A model generated the notes under the pieces. That model saw nothing but the letters and a program-made list of their open reading frames with translations. It was not told the DNA's origin and made no database searches. From Sphingomonas pituitosa NBRC 102491 (GTDB taxonomy: Bacteria > Pseudomonadota > Alphaproteobacteria > Sphingomonadales > Sphingomonadaceae), in contig NZ_BCYY01000012.1 in assembly GCF_001598435.1 (NCBI RefSeq), forward strand, positions 85,128 through 149,127: DNA of 64,000 bases, in the 5' to 3' direction. Numbering within the stretch: position 1 is the first letter of the stretch; every line of letters starts with the position of its first letter. Below are positions 53,750 to 62,824 of this stretch, piece by piece. The position numbers and the translations under genes are program-made.

Positions 53750-54304
53750 ATGTTGACGTTGCCGAACATTCTCACCTTGTCGCGCATCTTCACGGTGCCG
53801 CTGCTGGTGGGGTTCCTGTGGTGGCCCCACTGGGCAGTCGGGTACGCGATCGCCTTCGCGCTCTACTGCCTGATGGGCATCACCGATTATTTCGACGGCT
53901 ATCTGGCGCGCGCGCAGGGCACCGTGTCGAAGCTCGGCGTGTTCCTCGATCCCATTGCCGACAAGATCATGGTCGCGGCGGTGATCCTGATCCTGGCCGG
54001 CAAGGGGGTGATCGCCGATTGGCACATCATCGCCGCATTGGTGATCCTGCTGCGCGAAATCGCCGTATCGGGGCTGCGCGAGTTCCTGGGCGGGATCCAG
54101 GTTTCGGTACCGGTATCCCGCCTCGCCAAGTGGAAGACGACGCTGCAGCTGGTGTCGCTCGGCGCGCTGATCCTGTCGGGGGCGGTGCCGGAATGGGGCT
54201 GGGTGCTGCTGGTGGGCCTGGTCACGCTATGGGGCGCAGCGGTGCTGACCGCGATCACCGGCTGGGACTATATCCGCGTCGGTTTGAGCCATATGGACAG
54301 CTGA
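53750..54304 (+). CDS. pgsA: CDP-diacylglycerol-glycerol-3-phosphate phosphatidyltransferase
   Basis: A 184-aa membrane enzyme that makes phosphatidylglycerophosphate, the precursor of phosphatidylglycerol. The opening LPNILTLSRIFTVPLLV and the CDP-alcohol phosphotransferase motif TDYFDGYLARAQGTVSKLGVFLDPIADKI (Asp cluster) are diagnostic. Its stop shares bases with the moaD start (TGATG). Confidence 0.96.
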   Translation: MLTLPNILTLSRIFTVPLLVGFLWWPHWAVGYAIAFALYCLMGITDYFDGYLARAQGTVSKLGVFLDPIADKIMVAAVILILAGKGVIADWHIIAALVILLREIAVSGLREFLGGIQVSVPVSRLAKWKTTLQLVSLGALILSGAVPEWGWVLLVGLVTLWGAAVLTAITGWDYIRVGLSHMDS

Positions 54305-54561
54305 TGGCCATTTCGATCCTCTATTTCGCCTGGGTGCGCGAGGCGGTAGGGACCGGCGAGGAGAAGGTCGATCCGCCCGAGGCGGTGCGCAACGTCGCCG
54401 ACCTGATCGACTGGCTCGCGCAGCAGAGCGCCGGCCATGCCGCTGCCTTCGCCGATCCGGCCAAGCTGCGCGCCGCGATCGACCAGCGCTTCGTGCCGCT
54501 CGACGCGCTGCTGGGGCGCGCGCGCGAAGTGGCGATCTTCCCGCCGGTGACCGGCGGATGA
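54304..54561 (+). CDS. moaD: Molybdopterin synthase small subunit MoaD
   Basis: An 85-aa ubiquitin-fold protein ending in FPPVTGG. The terminal Gly-Gly carries the thiocarboxylate sulfur used to make the dithiolene of molybdopterin. ILYFAWVREAVG at the start is typical. It overlaps pgsA by one base and the next gene, moaE, by 4. Confidence 0.95.
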   Translation: MAISILYFAWVREAVGTGEEKVDPPEAVRNVADLIDWLAQQSAGHAAAFADPAKLRAAIDQRFVPLDALLGRAREVAIFPPVTGG

Positions 54562-54995
54562 TCCGCGTCTCGGTCGATCCCGCGCCGATCGAGCTGGGCA
54601 TGGAAGTCGCGGCGCTGGAAGAGCGCGGGGCAGGCGGAGTCGCCACCTTCACCGGCGTGGTCCGCACCGATGACGGCGTCGAGGCACTCGACCTCGAACA
54701 TTATCCCGGCATGACGGAGGCGGCGCTCTGCGCGCTGGCCGAAGCGGCGATCGATCGCTGGAACCTGCTGGGGGTTACCATTGTCCACCGCGTCGGCCGG
54801 ATGACCGCGGGCGAGCGCATCGTGTTCGTCGGCACCGCCGCCGCGCATCGCCGCGAGGCGCTGGAGGCGTGTGCCTACCTCATCGACCGGCTGAAGACCG
54901 ACGCGCCCTTCTGGAAGCGCGAGTGGCTGGCCGGCGGCACGCGCTGGGTGGAACCGCGCGCCAGCGACGAGGAAGCAGCCAACCACTGGGCGTAG
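54558..54995 (+). CDS. moaE: Molybdopterin synthase large subunit MoaE
   Basis: A 145-aa protein, partner of MoaD, that converts cyclic pyranopterin monophosphate to molybdopterin. GVATFTGVVRT, LDLEHYPGM, RVGRMTAGERIVFVGTAAAH and LKTDAPFWKRE (with the catalytic Lys residues) match the family. ATGA overlap with moaD. Confidence 0.96.
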   Translation: MIRVSVDPAPIELGMEVAALEERGAGGVATFTGVVRTDDGVEALDLEHYPGMTEAALCALAEAAIDRWNLLGVTIVHRVGRMTAGERIVFVGTAAAHRREALEACAYLIDRLKTDAPFWKREWLAGGTRWVEPRASDEEAANHWA

Positions 54996-54997
54996 TT

Positions 54998-55024
54998 GTA
55001 CAGCATATTCCATGATATCTGTAC
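54998..55024. promoter_or_regulatory. Candidate ParD operator
   Basis: GTACAGCATAT and ATATCTGTAC face each other around 6 bases, directly after moaE and 5 bases before the parD ATG. An AT-rich dyad at this place is the usual self-repression site of a toxin-antitoxin operon. Confidence 0.55.
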
Positions 55025-55028
55025 GGTC

Positions 55029-55298
55029 ATGACCAAGCCGATGCACCTCAACGTCCGAGTCTCCGGCCCGCTCAGCGACTTTGTCGCCCGCAATGTCGGC
55101 GAGGATGGGCTGTACGAGAATGTCAGCGAGTATGTCCGGGACCTGATCCGCCGCGACAAGGAGCGCGTCGAGCGCGAGATGTTCGACACGCTGAAGGCGG
55201 AGCTGCAGCGCGCCTTCGCCACGCCCGACGGGGACTATGTCTACGTCACGGCGGAAGACGTACTCGAACGCAACCGTGCACGGCGCGCCCAGCGATGA
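55029..55298 (+). CDS. parD: ParD-type antitoxin
   Basis: An 89-aa protein with an N-terminal ribbon-helix-helix DNA-binding part (MHLNVRVSGPLSDFVARNVG ... YENVSEYVRDLIRRD) and a flexible C-terminal arm that would wrap the toxin. It neutralises ParE and represses the operon. The ATG at 55029 is used; ATG 55041 is an alternative. The stop overlaps the toxin start (ATGA). Confidence 0.9.
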   Translation: MTKPMHLNVRVSGPLSDFVARNVGEDGLYENVSEYVRDLIRRDKERVEREMFDTLKAELQRAFATPDGDYVYVTAEDVLERNRARRAQR

Positions 55299-55609
55299 GC
55301 GGCTTCTTCATCGAGCCCGCAGCCGATCGGCGGCTCGATGAAATCTATGACTATACGGCCGATCAGTGGGGTGATGCGCAGGCCGACCGGTACATCCTCC
55401 GGCTGTTCGAGCACTTTGCTGCGATCGCGGCCAGACGCGTTCCTTGGCGCCAGCTACCGGCGGAATTCGGCATCAGCGTCCATTTCGCGCGAGCCGAGCA
55501 CCATATCGTTTATTGGCGCGAGCGGGCGGATGGCACGATCGGCATCGTCACCATCCTCCACGAGCGCATGCACCAGCTCGAGCAACTCCGCGCCGTGTGG
55601 GAACCCTAG
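55295..55609 (+). CDS. parE: ParE/RelE-superfamily toxin
   Basis: A 104-aa small basic protein of the ParE type: IEPAADRRLDEIYDYTADQWG, then VPWRQLPAEFGISVHFARAEHHIVYW and VTILHERM. ParE toxins poison DNA gyrase. It pairs with the overlapping antitoxin gene. Its end overlaps oxyR on the other strand by 4 bases. Confidence 0.92.
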   Translation: MSGFFIEPAADRRLDEIYDYTADQWGDAQADRYILRLFEHFAAIAARRVPWRQLPAEFGISVHFARAEHHIVYWRERADGTIGIVTILHERMHQLEQLRAVWEP

Positions 55610-56508
55610 GTTCGTGCGGCCGTCAGCACGTCCGCCAGCAGGCGGAAGTCACGTTCCCTTGGGGAAGCCTTGCGCCAGACCAAGGCGATGTTGCGCGAGG
55701 CATTGGCGGAATCGAGCGGCCGTGCCTTGACCGAGGTATGCTCCAGGATGCCGGCGTCCACCGCCATCTCCGGCAGCATCGTCACGCCCAGGCCGTTGTC
55801 TACCATCTGCACCATGGTGTGAAGCGAGGTGCCGAGCATCATCGCCTCCGCGCGCATTTCGGGCCGGTTGCAGGCGGCCAGCGCATGGTCCTTCAGGCAG
55901 TGCCCGTCTTCGAGCATCAGCAGCCGCGTCTCGTCGATCGCATCGGGGTGGATTGCCGCGGTGGGATCCATCTCCCCCTCGCGGAAGGCGACGAACAGTC
56001 GGTCGTCGAACAGCCGCGCGCTTTCGACGTCGCCGCAGGAAAAGGGCAGGGCGAGCAGCACGCAATCGGTGCGGCCATGGCTCAGCGCCTCGCAGGCCTG
56101 GCCGCTGGTCTCCTCGCGCAGATAGAGCTTGAGGTCGGGATATTGCTGGCGGAGGCGAGGCAGGATGCGCGGCAGCAGGAACGGCGCGATGGTGGGGATC
56201 ACGCTCATCCGCATCTCGCCCGACAGCGGCCGACCGGCGGCGCGGGCAAGGTCGCCCAGTTCATCCGCCTCGCGCAGCACGCGGCGGGCCTTGTCGACGA
56301 TCCGCTCGCCCAGCGGGGTGAAGCGGACCACACGGCGGGTGCGTTCGACCAGCACCACGCCGATCAGCGTTTCGAGTTCACGGATGCCGGCGGAGAGGGT
56401 CGACTGGGTGACGAAGCACGCCTCCGCCGCGCGGCCGAAATGGCCGGCATCGTTGAGCGCCACCAGATATTGGAGCTGCTTGAGGGTGGGGAGATAGGTT
56501 TGCGCCAC
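55606..56508 (-). CDS. oxyR: Hydrogen-peroxide sensor OxyR
   Basis: A 300-aa LysR-type activator. The helix-turn-helix is in the segment FGRAAEACFVTQSTLSAGI, and the two redox Cys are conserved with E. coli spacing: Cys204 and Cys213 in LEDGHCLKDHALAACN. It turns on peroxide defence when they form a disulfide. The GTG at 56508 gives a length close to E. coli OxyR (305 aa); an ATG 51 bases upstream would add an unusual extension. It lies downstream of ahpC-ahpF on the same strand. Confidence 0.93.
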   Translation of the reverse strand: MAQTYLPTLKQLQYLVALNDAGHFGRAAEACFVTQSTLSAGIRELETLIGVVLVERTRRVVRFTPLGERIVDKARRVLREADELGDLARAAGRPLSGEMRMSVIPTIAPFLLPRILPRLRQQYPDLKLYLREETSGQACEALSHGRTDCVLLALPFSCGDVESARLFDDRLFVAFREGEMDPTAAIHPDAIDETRLLMLEDGHCLKDHALAACNRPEMRAEAMMLGTSLHTMVQMVDNGLGVTMLPEMAVDAGILEHTSVKARPLDSANASRNIALVWRKASPRERDFRLLADVLTAART

Positions 56509-56583
56509 TGATCGTCTCTCTCGATTGTCGAGCGGACATATAGTGGCTGGATCGAACATGGGAAGCGAAGAGACAAAAAGCGC

Positions 56584-56610
56584 TCCCCCTCCCGCAGGGC
56601 GGGAGGGGGA
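56584..56610. repeat. Short intergenic palindrome, copy 2
   Basis: TCCCCCTCCCGC pairs with GCGGGAGGGGGA around 3 bases, just beyond the ahpF stop and before oxyR. A perfect 12-bp stem without T-tract; probably an end-of-message structure. Confidence 0.6.
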
Positions 56611-56616
56611 GAGGGC

Positions 56617-58197
56617 TCAGGCGGCAACAGCCTGAAGTTCTTCTTCCGGCAGGCGGATCATGTAATCGAAGGCCGAGAGCGCCGCGGTCGAACCCGCGCC
56701 CATCGCGATCACGATCTGCTTGTACGGCACGGTGGTGCAGTCGCCCGCCGCGAAGATGCCCGGCTGGCTGGTCTCGCCGCGCGCGTCGATCTCGATCTCG
56801 CCGCGATTGGTGAGGGCTACCGCGTCCTTCAGCCACTCGGTGTTCGGCACCAGGCCGATCTGGACGAAGATGCCTTCCAGTTCGATGTCGTGCTCGGCGC
56901 CGCTGTTGCGGTCCTTGTAGCTAAGGCCGGAGACCTTCTCGCCGTCGCCATTGACGCGGGTGGTCATCGCCGAGGTGAGGATCTTCACGTTCGGCAGGCT
57001 GGCGAGCTTGCGCTGCAGCACCGCGTCGGCGCGAAGCTGGCTGTCGAACTCGATCAGCGTGACGTGCGCGACGATGCCGGCCAGATCGATCGCAGCCTCG
57101 ACGCCCGAGTTGCCGCCGCCGATCACCGCGACGCGCTTGCCCTTGAACAGCGGGCCGTCGCAGTGCGGGCAATAGGCCACGCCCTTGTTCTTGTATTCGT
57201 TCTCGCCCGGCACGTTCATCTGCCGCCAGCGCGCGCCGGTGGAAAGGATGATCGCCTTCGCCTTCAGGCTCGCGCCATTGGCCAGTACCACTTCGTGGAG
57301 GCCGCCTTCGCGCTTCGCCGGGATCAGCTTCTCGGCGCGCTGCAGGTTCATGACGTCGACGTCATAGTCCTTCACGTGCTGCTCGAGCTGCGCCACCAGC
57401 TTGGGGCCCTCGGTGTGCGAGACCGAGATGAAGTTCTCGATGCCCATGGTATCGAGCACCTGGCCGCCGAAGCGCTCGGCGGCGACGCCGACGCGGATGC
57501 CCTTGCGGGCGGTGTAGATCGCCGCCGCTGCCCCCGCGGGGCCGCCGCCGATGATCAGCACCTCGAACGGATCCTTCTGCTTGATCTTCTCGGCTGCGCG
57601 CAGTTCGGCGCCGGTGTCGATCTTCGCGACGATCTGCTCCAGGTCCATCCGGCCCGAAGCGAAGGGTTCGCCGTTCAGGTAGACGGTGGGCACCGCCATG
57701 ATCTTGCGGCCCTCCACCTCGTCCTTGAACAGGGCACCGTCGATCGCAGTATGGCGGATATTGGGGTTCAGCACCGCCATCAGGTTCAGCGCCTGCACCA
57801 CGTCCGGGCAGTTCTGGCACGACAGCGAGAAATAGGTCTCGAAGGTGAAGTCGCCGTCGATGTTGCGGACCTGCTCGATCAGCTCCTGCGCCGCCTTGCT
57901 CGGGTGGCCGCCGACCTGGAGCAGCGCCAGCACCAGGCTAGTGAACTCATGGCCCATCGGGATGCCGGCGAAGCGCACGCCGATATCGGTGCCCTTGCGG
58001 CGGATCATGAAGCTGGGCTTGCGCTTGTCGTCCGCGTGGACGAGGTCGATCTTGTCGGACAGCGCGGCGATGGCCGCCAGCAGTTCGCCCAGCTCGCGCG
58101 ACTTGGCGTCCTCGCCCAGGCTGGCGACGAGCTCGATCGGCTCGCGGATGTTCACGAGATAGCCCTTGAGCTGCTGCGTCAGAGTGGCGTCGAGCAT
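56617..58197 (-). CDS. ahpF: Alkyl hydroperoxide reductase subunit F
   Basis: A 526-aa flavoprotein that passes electrons from NADH to AhpC. The N-terminal tandem thioredoxin-fold domain has the CQNC disulfide (Cys127/Cys130); FAD and NAD(P)H sites are [10 protein letters not shown] and [10 protein letters not shown], and the core redox pair is CPHC (Cys343/Cys346). The start [14 protein letters not shown] is canonical. It follows ahpC after 134 bases with a terminator-like hairpin in between. Confidence 0.97.
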   Translation of the reverse strand: MLDATLTQQLKGYLVNIREPIELVASLGEDAKSRELGELLAAIAALSDKIDLVHADDKRKPSFMIRRKGTDIGVRFAGIPMGHEFTSLVLALLQVGGHPSKAAQELIEQVRNIDGDFTFETYFSLSCQNCPDVVQALNLMAVLNPNIRHTAIDGALFKDEVEGRKIMAVPTVYLNGEPFASGRMDLEQIVAKIDTGAELRAAEKIKQKDPFEVLIIGGGPAGAAAAIYTARKGIRVGVAAERFGGQVLDTMGIENFISVSHTEGPKLVAQLEQHVKDYDVDVMNLQRAEKLIPAKREGGLHEVVLANGASLKAKAIILSTGARWRQMNVPGENEYKNKGVAYCPHCDGPLFKGKRVAVIGGGNSGVEAAIDLAGIVAHVTLIEFDSQLRADAVLQRKLASLPNVKILTSAMTTRVNGDGEKVSGLSYKDRNSGAEHDIELEGIFVQIGLVPNTEWLKDAVALTNRGEIEIDARGETSQPGIFAAGDCTTVPYKQIVIAMGAGSTAALSAFDYMIRLPEEELQAVAA

Positions 58198-58215
58198 GCG
58201 AAAACTCCTGTATCT

Positions 58216-58260
58216 TCTACTAAAACGACCCGGAGCGGAGGGGGGATCCGCTCCGGGTCG
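58216..58260 (-). terminator. Hairpin between ahpC and ahpF
   Basis: Arms CGACCCGGAGCGGA (58226-58239) and TCCGCTCCGGGTCG (58247-58260) form a 14-bp perfect stem; reading leftward TTTTAGT follows. It lies 71 bases after the ahpC stop and 18 before ahpF. It would end most transcripts after ahpC, giving more AhpC than AhpF. Confidence 0.75.
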
Positions 58261-58331
58261 CAACCGGCGCCCGCAAGGGGGGGGGCAGGGACGGGCGCCG
58301 TAGTCGTGGATCCTCCGAGGAGGATCGGGTC

Positions 58332-58895
58332 TTAGATCTTGCCGACCAGGTCGAGCGACGGCGCGAGGGTCTCGGCGCCTTCTTCCCACTTGGCGGGGCA
58401 GACTTCGCCCGGATGGGCTGCGACATACTGCGCGGCCTTGATCTTGCGGAGCAGTTCCTGGGCGTTACGGCCAACGCCTTCCGACGTGACTTCCATGATC
58501 TGGATCACGCCGTCCGGGTCCACCACGAAGGTGCCGCGGTCCGCCAGGCCCTGGCCCGCACGCAGCACGTCGAAGTTGTTCGAGATGGTGTGGTTCTGGT
58601 CGCCCAGCATGTAGTAGTTGATCTTGCCGATCGCGGGCGAGGTGTCGTGCCATGCCTTGTGGCTGAAGTGGGTGTCGGTCGAAACCGAGTACACTTCGAC
58701 GCCCATGCCCTGCAGCGTCGGGTAGATATCGGCGAGGTCTTCCAGTTCGGTCGGGCACACGAAGGTGAAGTCCGCCGGGTAGAAGAAGAAGACCGCCCAC
58801 TTGCCCTTCACGTCGGCGTCGGTGACTTCGACGAACTTGCCTTCCTTGTAGGCCTGTGCGGTGAACGGCTTGATGGTGCTGCCGATAAGAGCCAT
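58332..58895 (-). CDS. ahpC: Alkyl hydroperoxide reductase subunit C (2-Cys peroxiredoxin)
   Basis: A 187-aa peroxiredoxin that reduces hydrogen peroxide and organic peroxides. The peroxidatic Cys47 is in FTFVCPTE and the resolving Cys166 in GEVCPAKW; length equals E. coli AhpC. GGAGGA lies about 9 bases before the ATG at 58895. First gene of ahpC-ahpF-oxyR; the region upstream holds two GACTGATCGA repeats (58984-58993, 59015-59024) that could belong to its promoter. Confidence 0.98.
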   Translation of the reverse strand: MALIGSTIKPFTAQAYKEGKFVEVTDADVKGKWAVFFFYPADFTFVCPTELEDLADIYPTLQGMGVEVYSVSTDTHFSHKAWHDTSPAIGKINYYMLGDQNHTISNNFDVLRAGQGLADRGTFVVDPDGVIQIMEVTSEGVGRNAQELLRKIKAAQYVAAHPGEVCPAKWEEGAETLAPSLDLVGKI

Positions 58896-59048
58896 GAGTG
58901 TTATTCCTCCAGAACGGGGGTTGCTGTTGCGAGGTCGGATATAGGCGCGGCGGTGCACGATGGGAAATTGGAAGACCCGCTTGGACTGATCGATTAAGCC
59001 ACTCAATGGTGGGTGACTGATCGAGCTGGTGGTGGAAAGGGGGGCGCC

Positions 59049-59627
59049 ATGGGGCGTGAAGCAATCGTAGAGGCGATCGCCGGCGACGAAGCCGGTGCGG
59101 TGAAGGCGCTGCTCGAAGCGCGAGAGCTCATCCTGCGCGGCGCGATCCGCCGCCGCTATGCGAAGGCGGCGATGCACGATGTGCGCGCGGAGGCGGCCGC
59201 GTTGCGGTTCGTCTGCGAAGGCGAGGCGGTGGCGCTGCACCTGGGAGACGCTGAAGCTGCGCGTTGGGCAGCGGCGATCTTGAAACCCCTGCCGGACCTC
59301 CGCACCAAGCTGGACTTGAAAGGTCCGGCGCTATTCGTTGGCTCGTGCGACGATCCGGCGCTGGAAGCCGCGCTCGCGGGCGCGCGCACCGACGACGCGG
59401 GTGCGGCGAGCAGCATCATCGCGCGAATCGATACGGCGGCCGATCAGGCGGCCGCGCTCGCGGTGGATGCGCGGCTGCCGATCTGGGCGGTCTACCCGAA
59501 GGGCAAGGCGGCGACGTTCGGCGACTCGGCTATTCGCGAAGCGCTGCGGGCTGCAGGATATCGTGACACGAAGGCATGCGCCGTTTCCGACAGGCTGACG
59601 GCCACGCGCTACCACCCGCCGGGTTGA
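59049..59627 (+). CDS. Uncharacterised protein with a DUF3052-like C-terminal part
   Basis: A 192-aa soluble protein. The last 85 residues read [40 protein letters not shown] and [14 protein letters not shown], which parallels the end of DUF3052 proteins (WVSWPK... then CAV...W.GLKL). The N-terminal half is helical and Ala/Arg-rich. AAGGGG lies about 5 bases before the ATG. It is divergent from ahpC, so shared oxidative-stress control is possible but unproven. Confidence 0.72.
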   Translation: MGREAIVEAIAGDEAGAVKALLEARELILRGAIRRRYAKAAMHDVRAEAAALRFVCEGEAVALHLGDAEAARWAAAILKPLPDLRTKLDLKGPALFVGSCDDPALEAALAGARTDDAGAASSIIARIDTAADQAAALAVDARLPIWAVYPKGKAATFGDSAIREALRAAGYRDTKACAVSDRLTATRYHPPG

Positions 59628-59629
59628 GT

Positions 59630-60403
59630 TCACACGAGTGCGCGATACAGGCTGAAGGCGCTGGTGGCGGTCAGCACCACGCCGACGAGGCTCAGCAGCA
59701 CCCGTGTCGGCACGCGCTTGGCGAACATCGCTCCGAACGGTGCTGCGACCACGCCGCCGATCAGCAGCCCCAGTACCGGGTGCCAGAATTCCGGGGTGAA
59801 GCCCTTCGCGCCGATGTGGAACAAAAAGGTCGCCGAGATGGTGAGCGTCAGGAAGAACTCGGTGGTGTTCACCGTGCCGATCGTCGTGCGCGGCTGCGCA
59901 CCCTGGACGAGCAGGTTGCTCGTCACCACCGGGCCCCAGCCGCCGCCGCCCGCCGCGTCGAGGAAGCCGCCGGCCAGCCCCAGCGGCTCGACGATCTTCG
60001 GCTCGCGGTTGTGCGGGGCGAAGCGGATCGCGCGGAACAGCAGGTACAGGCCGATCGCGGAAAGATAGGCCATGACGAACGGCCGGGTCACCGAAGCGTC
60101 GAGCGAGGTCAGCACATAGGCGCCGAGCACCCCGCCGATCATGCCCGGGATCAGCAGCCGCGCGAACAGCCGCCAGTTGACGTTGCGGTGCAGGACGTGG
60201 CTGAGCCCGGAAACGCCGGTGGTCATCGTCTCCACCAGATGCACGCCGGCGGAGGCGGTGGCGGGCGCGATGCCGAGGACGCTCACCAGCAAGGTGCTCG
60301 AAATCACCCCGAACGCCATGCCCAGCGCCCCGTCCACCAACTGGGCGGCGAAACCGACGGCGACATAGGGCAGCATCTCGGCGAGCGTAATTCCTGCGAA
60401 CAT
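59630..60403 (-). CDS. TSUP (TauE/SafE)-family permease
   Basis: A 257-aa membrane protein with eight or so helices in two repeats. The family shows as VGFAAQLVDGALGMAFGVIS and, in the second half, GGFLDAAGGGGWGPVVTSNLL. TSUP proteins carry sulfite, sulfonates, thiosulfate or other small anions. Its position beside cysE, on the other strand, fits a sulfur role but does not prove it. AGGGG is 5 bases before the ATG at 60403. Confidence 0.9.
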   Translation of the reverse strand: MFAGITLAEMLPYVAVGFAAQLVDGALGMAFGVISSTLLVSVLGIAPATASAGVHLVETMTTGVSGLSHVLHRNVNWRLFARLLIPGMIGGVLGAYVLTSLDASVTRPFVMAYLSAIGLYLLFRAIRFAPHNREPKIVEPLGLAGGFLDAAGGGGWGPVVTSNLLVQGAQPRTTIGTVNTTEFFLTLTISATFLFHIGAKGFTPEFWHPVLGLLIGGVVAAPFGAMFAKRVPTRVLLSLVGVVLTATSAFSLYRALV

Positions 60404-60559
60404 CCATGCCCCTGTTGCGACCCGTAGGCCTTTCGAAATGGCGGGTTCCACGAAATCCTACAACCCCGATAGTGTATGATCGGGACCGGCCTGCGGCGGG
60501 GCGATGCTGGAAATTCCGGGAACGCTCCCCTATTTTGCCTGCTGCAAAGGGGTCCGGCC

Positions 60560-61249
60560 ATGTACCAGCGTCTGAAGCGCTATCTCGATTCGATCCATGC
60601 GCGCGATCCCGCGCCACGCAGCCGGCTGGAAATCCTGCTTTATCCCGGCGTCTGGGCGCTCGGCTATCACCGCATCGCGCATGCGCTGTTCCGGCGCCGG
60701 TTCTTCTTCCTCGCCCGGCTGGTCAATCACTGGTCGCGCTGGATGACCGCGATCGACATCCACCCGGGGGCGACGATCGGGCAGAACTTCTTCATCGACC
60801 ATGGCTTCGTGGTGATCGGCGAGACCGCGGTCATCGGCGACAACGTCACCATCTACCAGTGCGTCACGCTGGGCGGCACCAGCCCGGACAATGGCGTCGG
60901 CGGCAAGCGCCACCCGACGCTGCTCGACGGCGTGATCATCGGCTCGGGCGCGCAGGTGCTGGGTCCGATCACGGTGGGCGAGCGGGCGCGGATCGGCGCC
61001 AACGCGGTCGTCACCAAGGACGTCGCGCCCGGCGCGGTGATGGTCGGCATCCCGGCCAAGCCGACGCTGGTCGAGGCGGTCGCCTGGCAGAAGGACTTCG
61101 TGCCCTATGGCACGCCGTGCAGCGACGTGTTCGATCCGTCTACCCAGAAGCTGGAACTGATGCGCTGCGAGATCGAGACGCTGCGCAAGCGGCTCGACAC
61201 CATGATCGCCGAGCGCGATGCCGATGCCGAACGGCGCGACCGGGCCTGA
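60560..61249 (+). CDS. cysE: Serine O-acetyltransferase
   Basis: A 229-aa enzyme that makes O-acetylserine for cysteine synthesis. The left-handed beta-helix repeats start at DIHPGATIGQNFFIDHG and run through VVIGETAVIGDN, GKRHPTLLDGVIIGSGAQVLG and NAVVTKDVAPGAVMVGIPAK. The N-terminal helical domain is short, as in the EpsC-like form. The C-terminal tail is extended by about 50 charged residues. AAAGGGG precedes the ATG by 7 bases. The stop shares a base with the next ATG. Confidence 0.94.
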   Translation: MYQRLKRYLDSIHARDPAPRSRLEILLYPGVWALGYHRIAHALFRRRFFFLARLVNHWSRWMTAIDIHPGATIGQNFFIDHGFVVIGETAVIGDNVTIYQCVTLGGTSPDNGVGGKRHPTLLDGVIIGSGAQVLGPITVGERARIGANAVVTKDVAPGAVMVGIPAKPTLVEAVAWQKDFVPYGTPCSDVFDPSTQKLELMRCEIETLRKRLDTMIAERDADAERRDRA

Positions 61250-61587
61250 TGGGAACCGTCACCCCGCTTCCCCTCGCGCGTGCCGAACAGATCGGCTTCG
61301 ACCGGCTGGAGCTCAACCGGATCCTGGATCTCTATGGCCGCATGGTCGCCGCCGGGCACTGGCGCGATTATGCGATGCAGTTCGAAAGGGACTTCGCCGC
61401 CTTCGCCGCGTTCCGCCGCGCAGCCGAGCGGCCCGAATTCCGGATCGAGAAGCGGCCGTCCCTGCGCAACCGCCAGGGCATGTGGGCGCTGGTCAATGAA
61501 AGCGGTGTGGTGCTGAAGCGCGGCCATGAACTTGGCCCGGTGCTGGCCCCGGTCGAGCGCCGGCTGATGAAGCTGGTGGACGAGTAA
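61249..61587 (+). CDS. DUF2794-family protein
   Basis: A 112-aa soluble protein. FDRLELNRILDLYGRMVAAG, WRDYAMQF, FRIEKRPSLRNRQGMWALVN and LKRGHEL match DUF2794, a family of alphaproteobacterial proteins of unknown function. It overlaps cysE by one base (TGATG), so the two are made together. Confidence 0.88.
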   Translation: MGTVTPLPLARAEQIGFDRLELNRILDLYGRMVAAGHWRDYAMQFERDFAAFAAFRRAAERPEFRIEKRPSLRNRQGMWALVNESGVVLKRGHELGPVLAPVERRLMKLVDE

Positions 61588-61600
61588 GGACGCGCCACGT

Positions 61601-61625
61601 CCTCCCCCCGCCGAACGGGGGGAGG
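61601..61625. repeat. Short intergenic palindrome, copy 3
   Basis: CCTCCCCCCG pairs with CGGGGGGAGG around 5 bases in the gap between the converging DUF2794 and membrane-protein genes, where it could end both messages. Confidence 0.6.
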
Positions 61626-61639
61626 GCCAGGGCACGGGG

Positions 61640-62752
61640 TTACGCCAGTGCGCCCTGCTGCGTCGGCGGCAGGCGACGGGCGAGGTCGCCGAGCAGCCCG
61701 ACCGCGGCACGGCGCATCGGGTGCCAGAAGGCGGAGAGCGTCAGCAGTGCCGATCCGATCACCAGCCCGGTAAACGCCGCGCTCAGTTCCACCGCGCCGC
61801 TCTGGTGGAACAGCGAGTAGAGCGCCCACAGCACATAGGCGAGGCTGGAGACGAGCAGCGCACGGCGATCCACCGCCAGCGCCACGAAGGCGAAGAACAG
61901 GTAGAGCGCGAAGACCAGCGCCGCCATCGGTGCCCCGATCTCGCCGTCGAACACGCCGAGCATGTGGAACACGGGGTGCGCGATCAGCGGTGCGGCGGCG
62001 AGGTGCAGCCAGAAGGCGACGTCGGCGCGGCGGGTGCGGCGCTCCAGATCGCTCATGTCCCAGCGCATCGCGGCGATGAACGTGCCGATGCCGCCGACCA
62101 GCAGGATCGCGTTCACCCAGTCCTTGGCAGCGGGGATCAGCGACAGGATCAGGCCGACGGAGACGCCGACCACGGCCACCGCGCCGGCCGCCACCGTGAT
62201 CGGCACCATGAAGCGGCGCCAATGGACCCAGGCTGCGGCCGCGGTCAGGCTGCCCGCCACGGCTGCAATCACGCCGCCGAAGCGCTGTTGCGCAACCTGG
62301 CTGGTCAGGTGCAGTGTGTCGGTGAGCCACTGGCCGTTGATCACGAACAGGCCCGCAATGGTCGCACCCGCGCCGCCGACAAAGCCGAGCAGCAGGAGGA
62401 TCGACGGAAGCGCAAGCCGGCGTCGCGCCGTGAAATATTCGGCGAGCATCCAGCTCGTCGCCGCCACCGCCGCGCCGCCGCCGATCAGGTTGGCGCCGAT
62501 AACGCGCGGTTCGGCGCCGCCGCCGGTGAGCATTTCCACCAGGGTGCCGCCCAGCTTGCCGATCGCGAGCAGGATCAGCGCCGCCGCAATGGTGACGAAG
62601 ATGTCGTTGAAGCCGCTCAGCAGCCGGAAATGCTCTTCGTCCACCGCCGGGGTCGCCCGGCTGGCGGCGACATGGTTGCGGAATGCCGTCGCGGCCTCGG
62701 GGGTGATTGCCCCGGCCTCCACGGCGCTTGCCAGTTCGCTTTCGCTATACAT
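61640..62752 (-). CDS. Uncharacterised polytopic membrane protein (DUF2157-like start)
   Basis: A 370-aa protein with a short soluble N-terminal domain (SELASAVEAGAITPEAATAF) of the kind that opens DUF2157 proteins, then about ten membrane helices. There are no charged motifs inside helices that would suggest catalysis. GGAGG lies 7 bases before the ATG at 62752. It shares the strand with the dehydrogenase gene upstream, 72 bases away. Confidence 0.82.
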   Translation of the reverse strand: MYSESELASAVEAGAITPEAATAFRNHVAASRATPAVDEEHFRLLSGFNDIFVTIAAALILLAIGKLGGTLVEMLTGGGAEPRVIGANLIGGGAAVAATSWMLAEYFTARRRLALPSILLLLGFVGGAGATIAGLFVINGQWLTDTLHLTSQVAQQRFGGVIAAVAGSLTAAAAWVHWRRFMVPITVAAGAVAVVGVSVGLILSLIPAAKDWVNAILLVGGIGTFIAAMRWDMSDLERRTRRADVAFWLHLAAAPLIAHPVFHMLGVFDGEIGAPMAALVFALYLFFAFVALAVDRRALLVSSLAYVLWALYSLFHQSGAVELSAAFTGLVIGSALLTLSAFWHPMRRAAVGLLGDLARRLPPTQQGALA

Positions 62753-62824
62753 GGGCCATCCTCCTTCGAAGCCGCAAGCGTGCCACAGGTGTATTGCTGA
62801 TGCAATACGGCAATGCGCGGAGGC

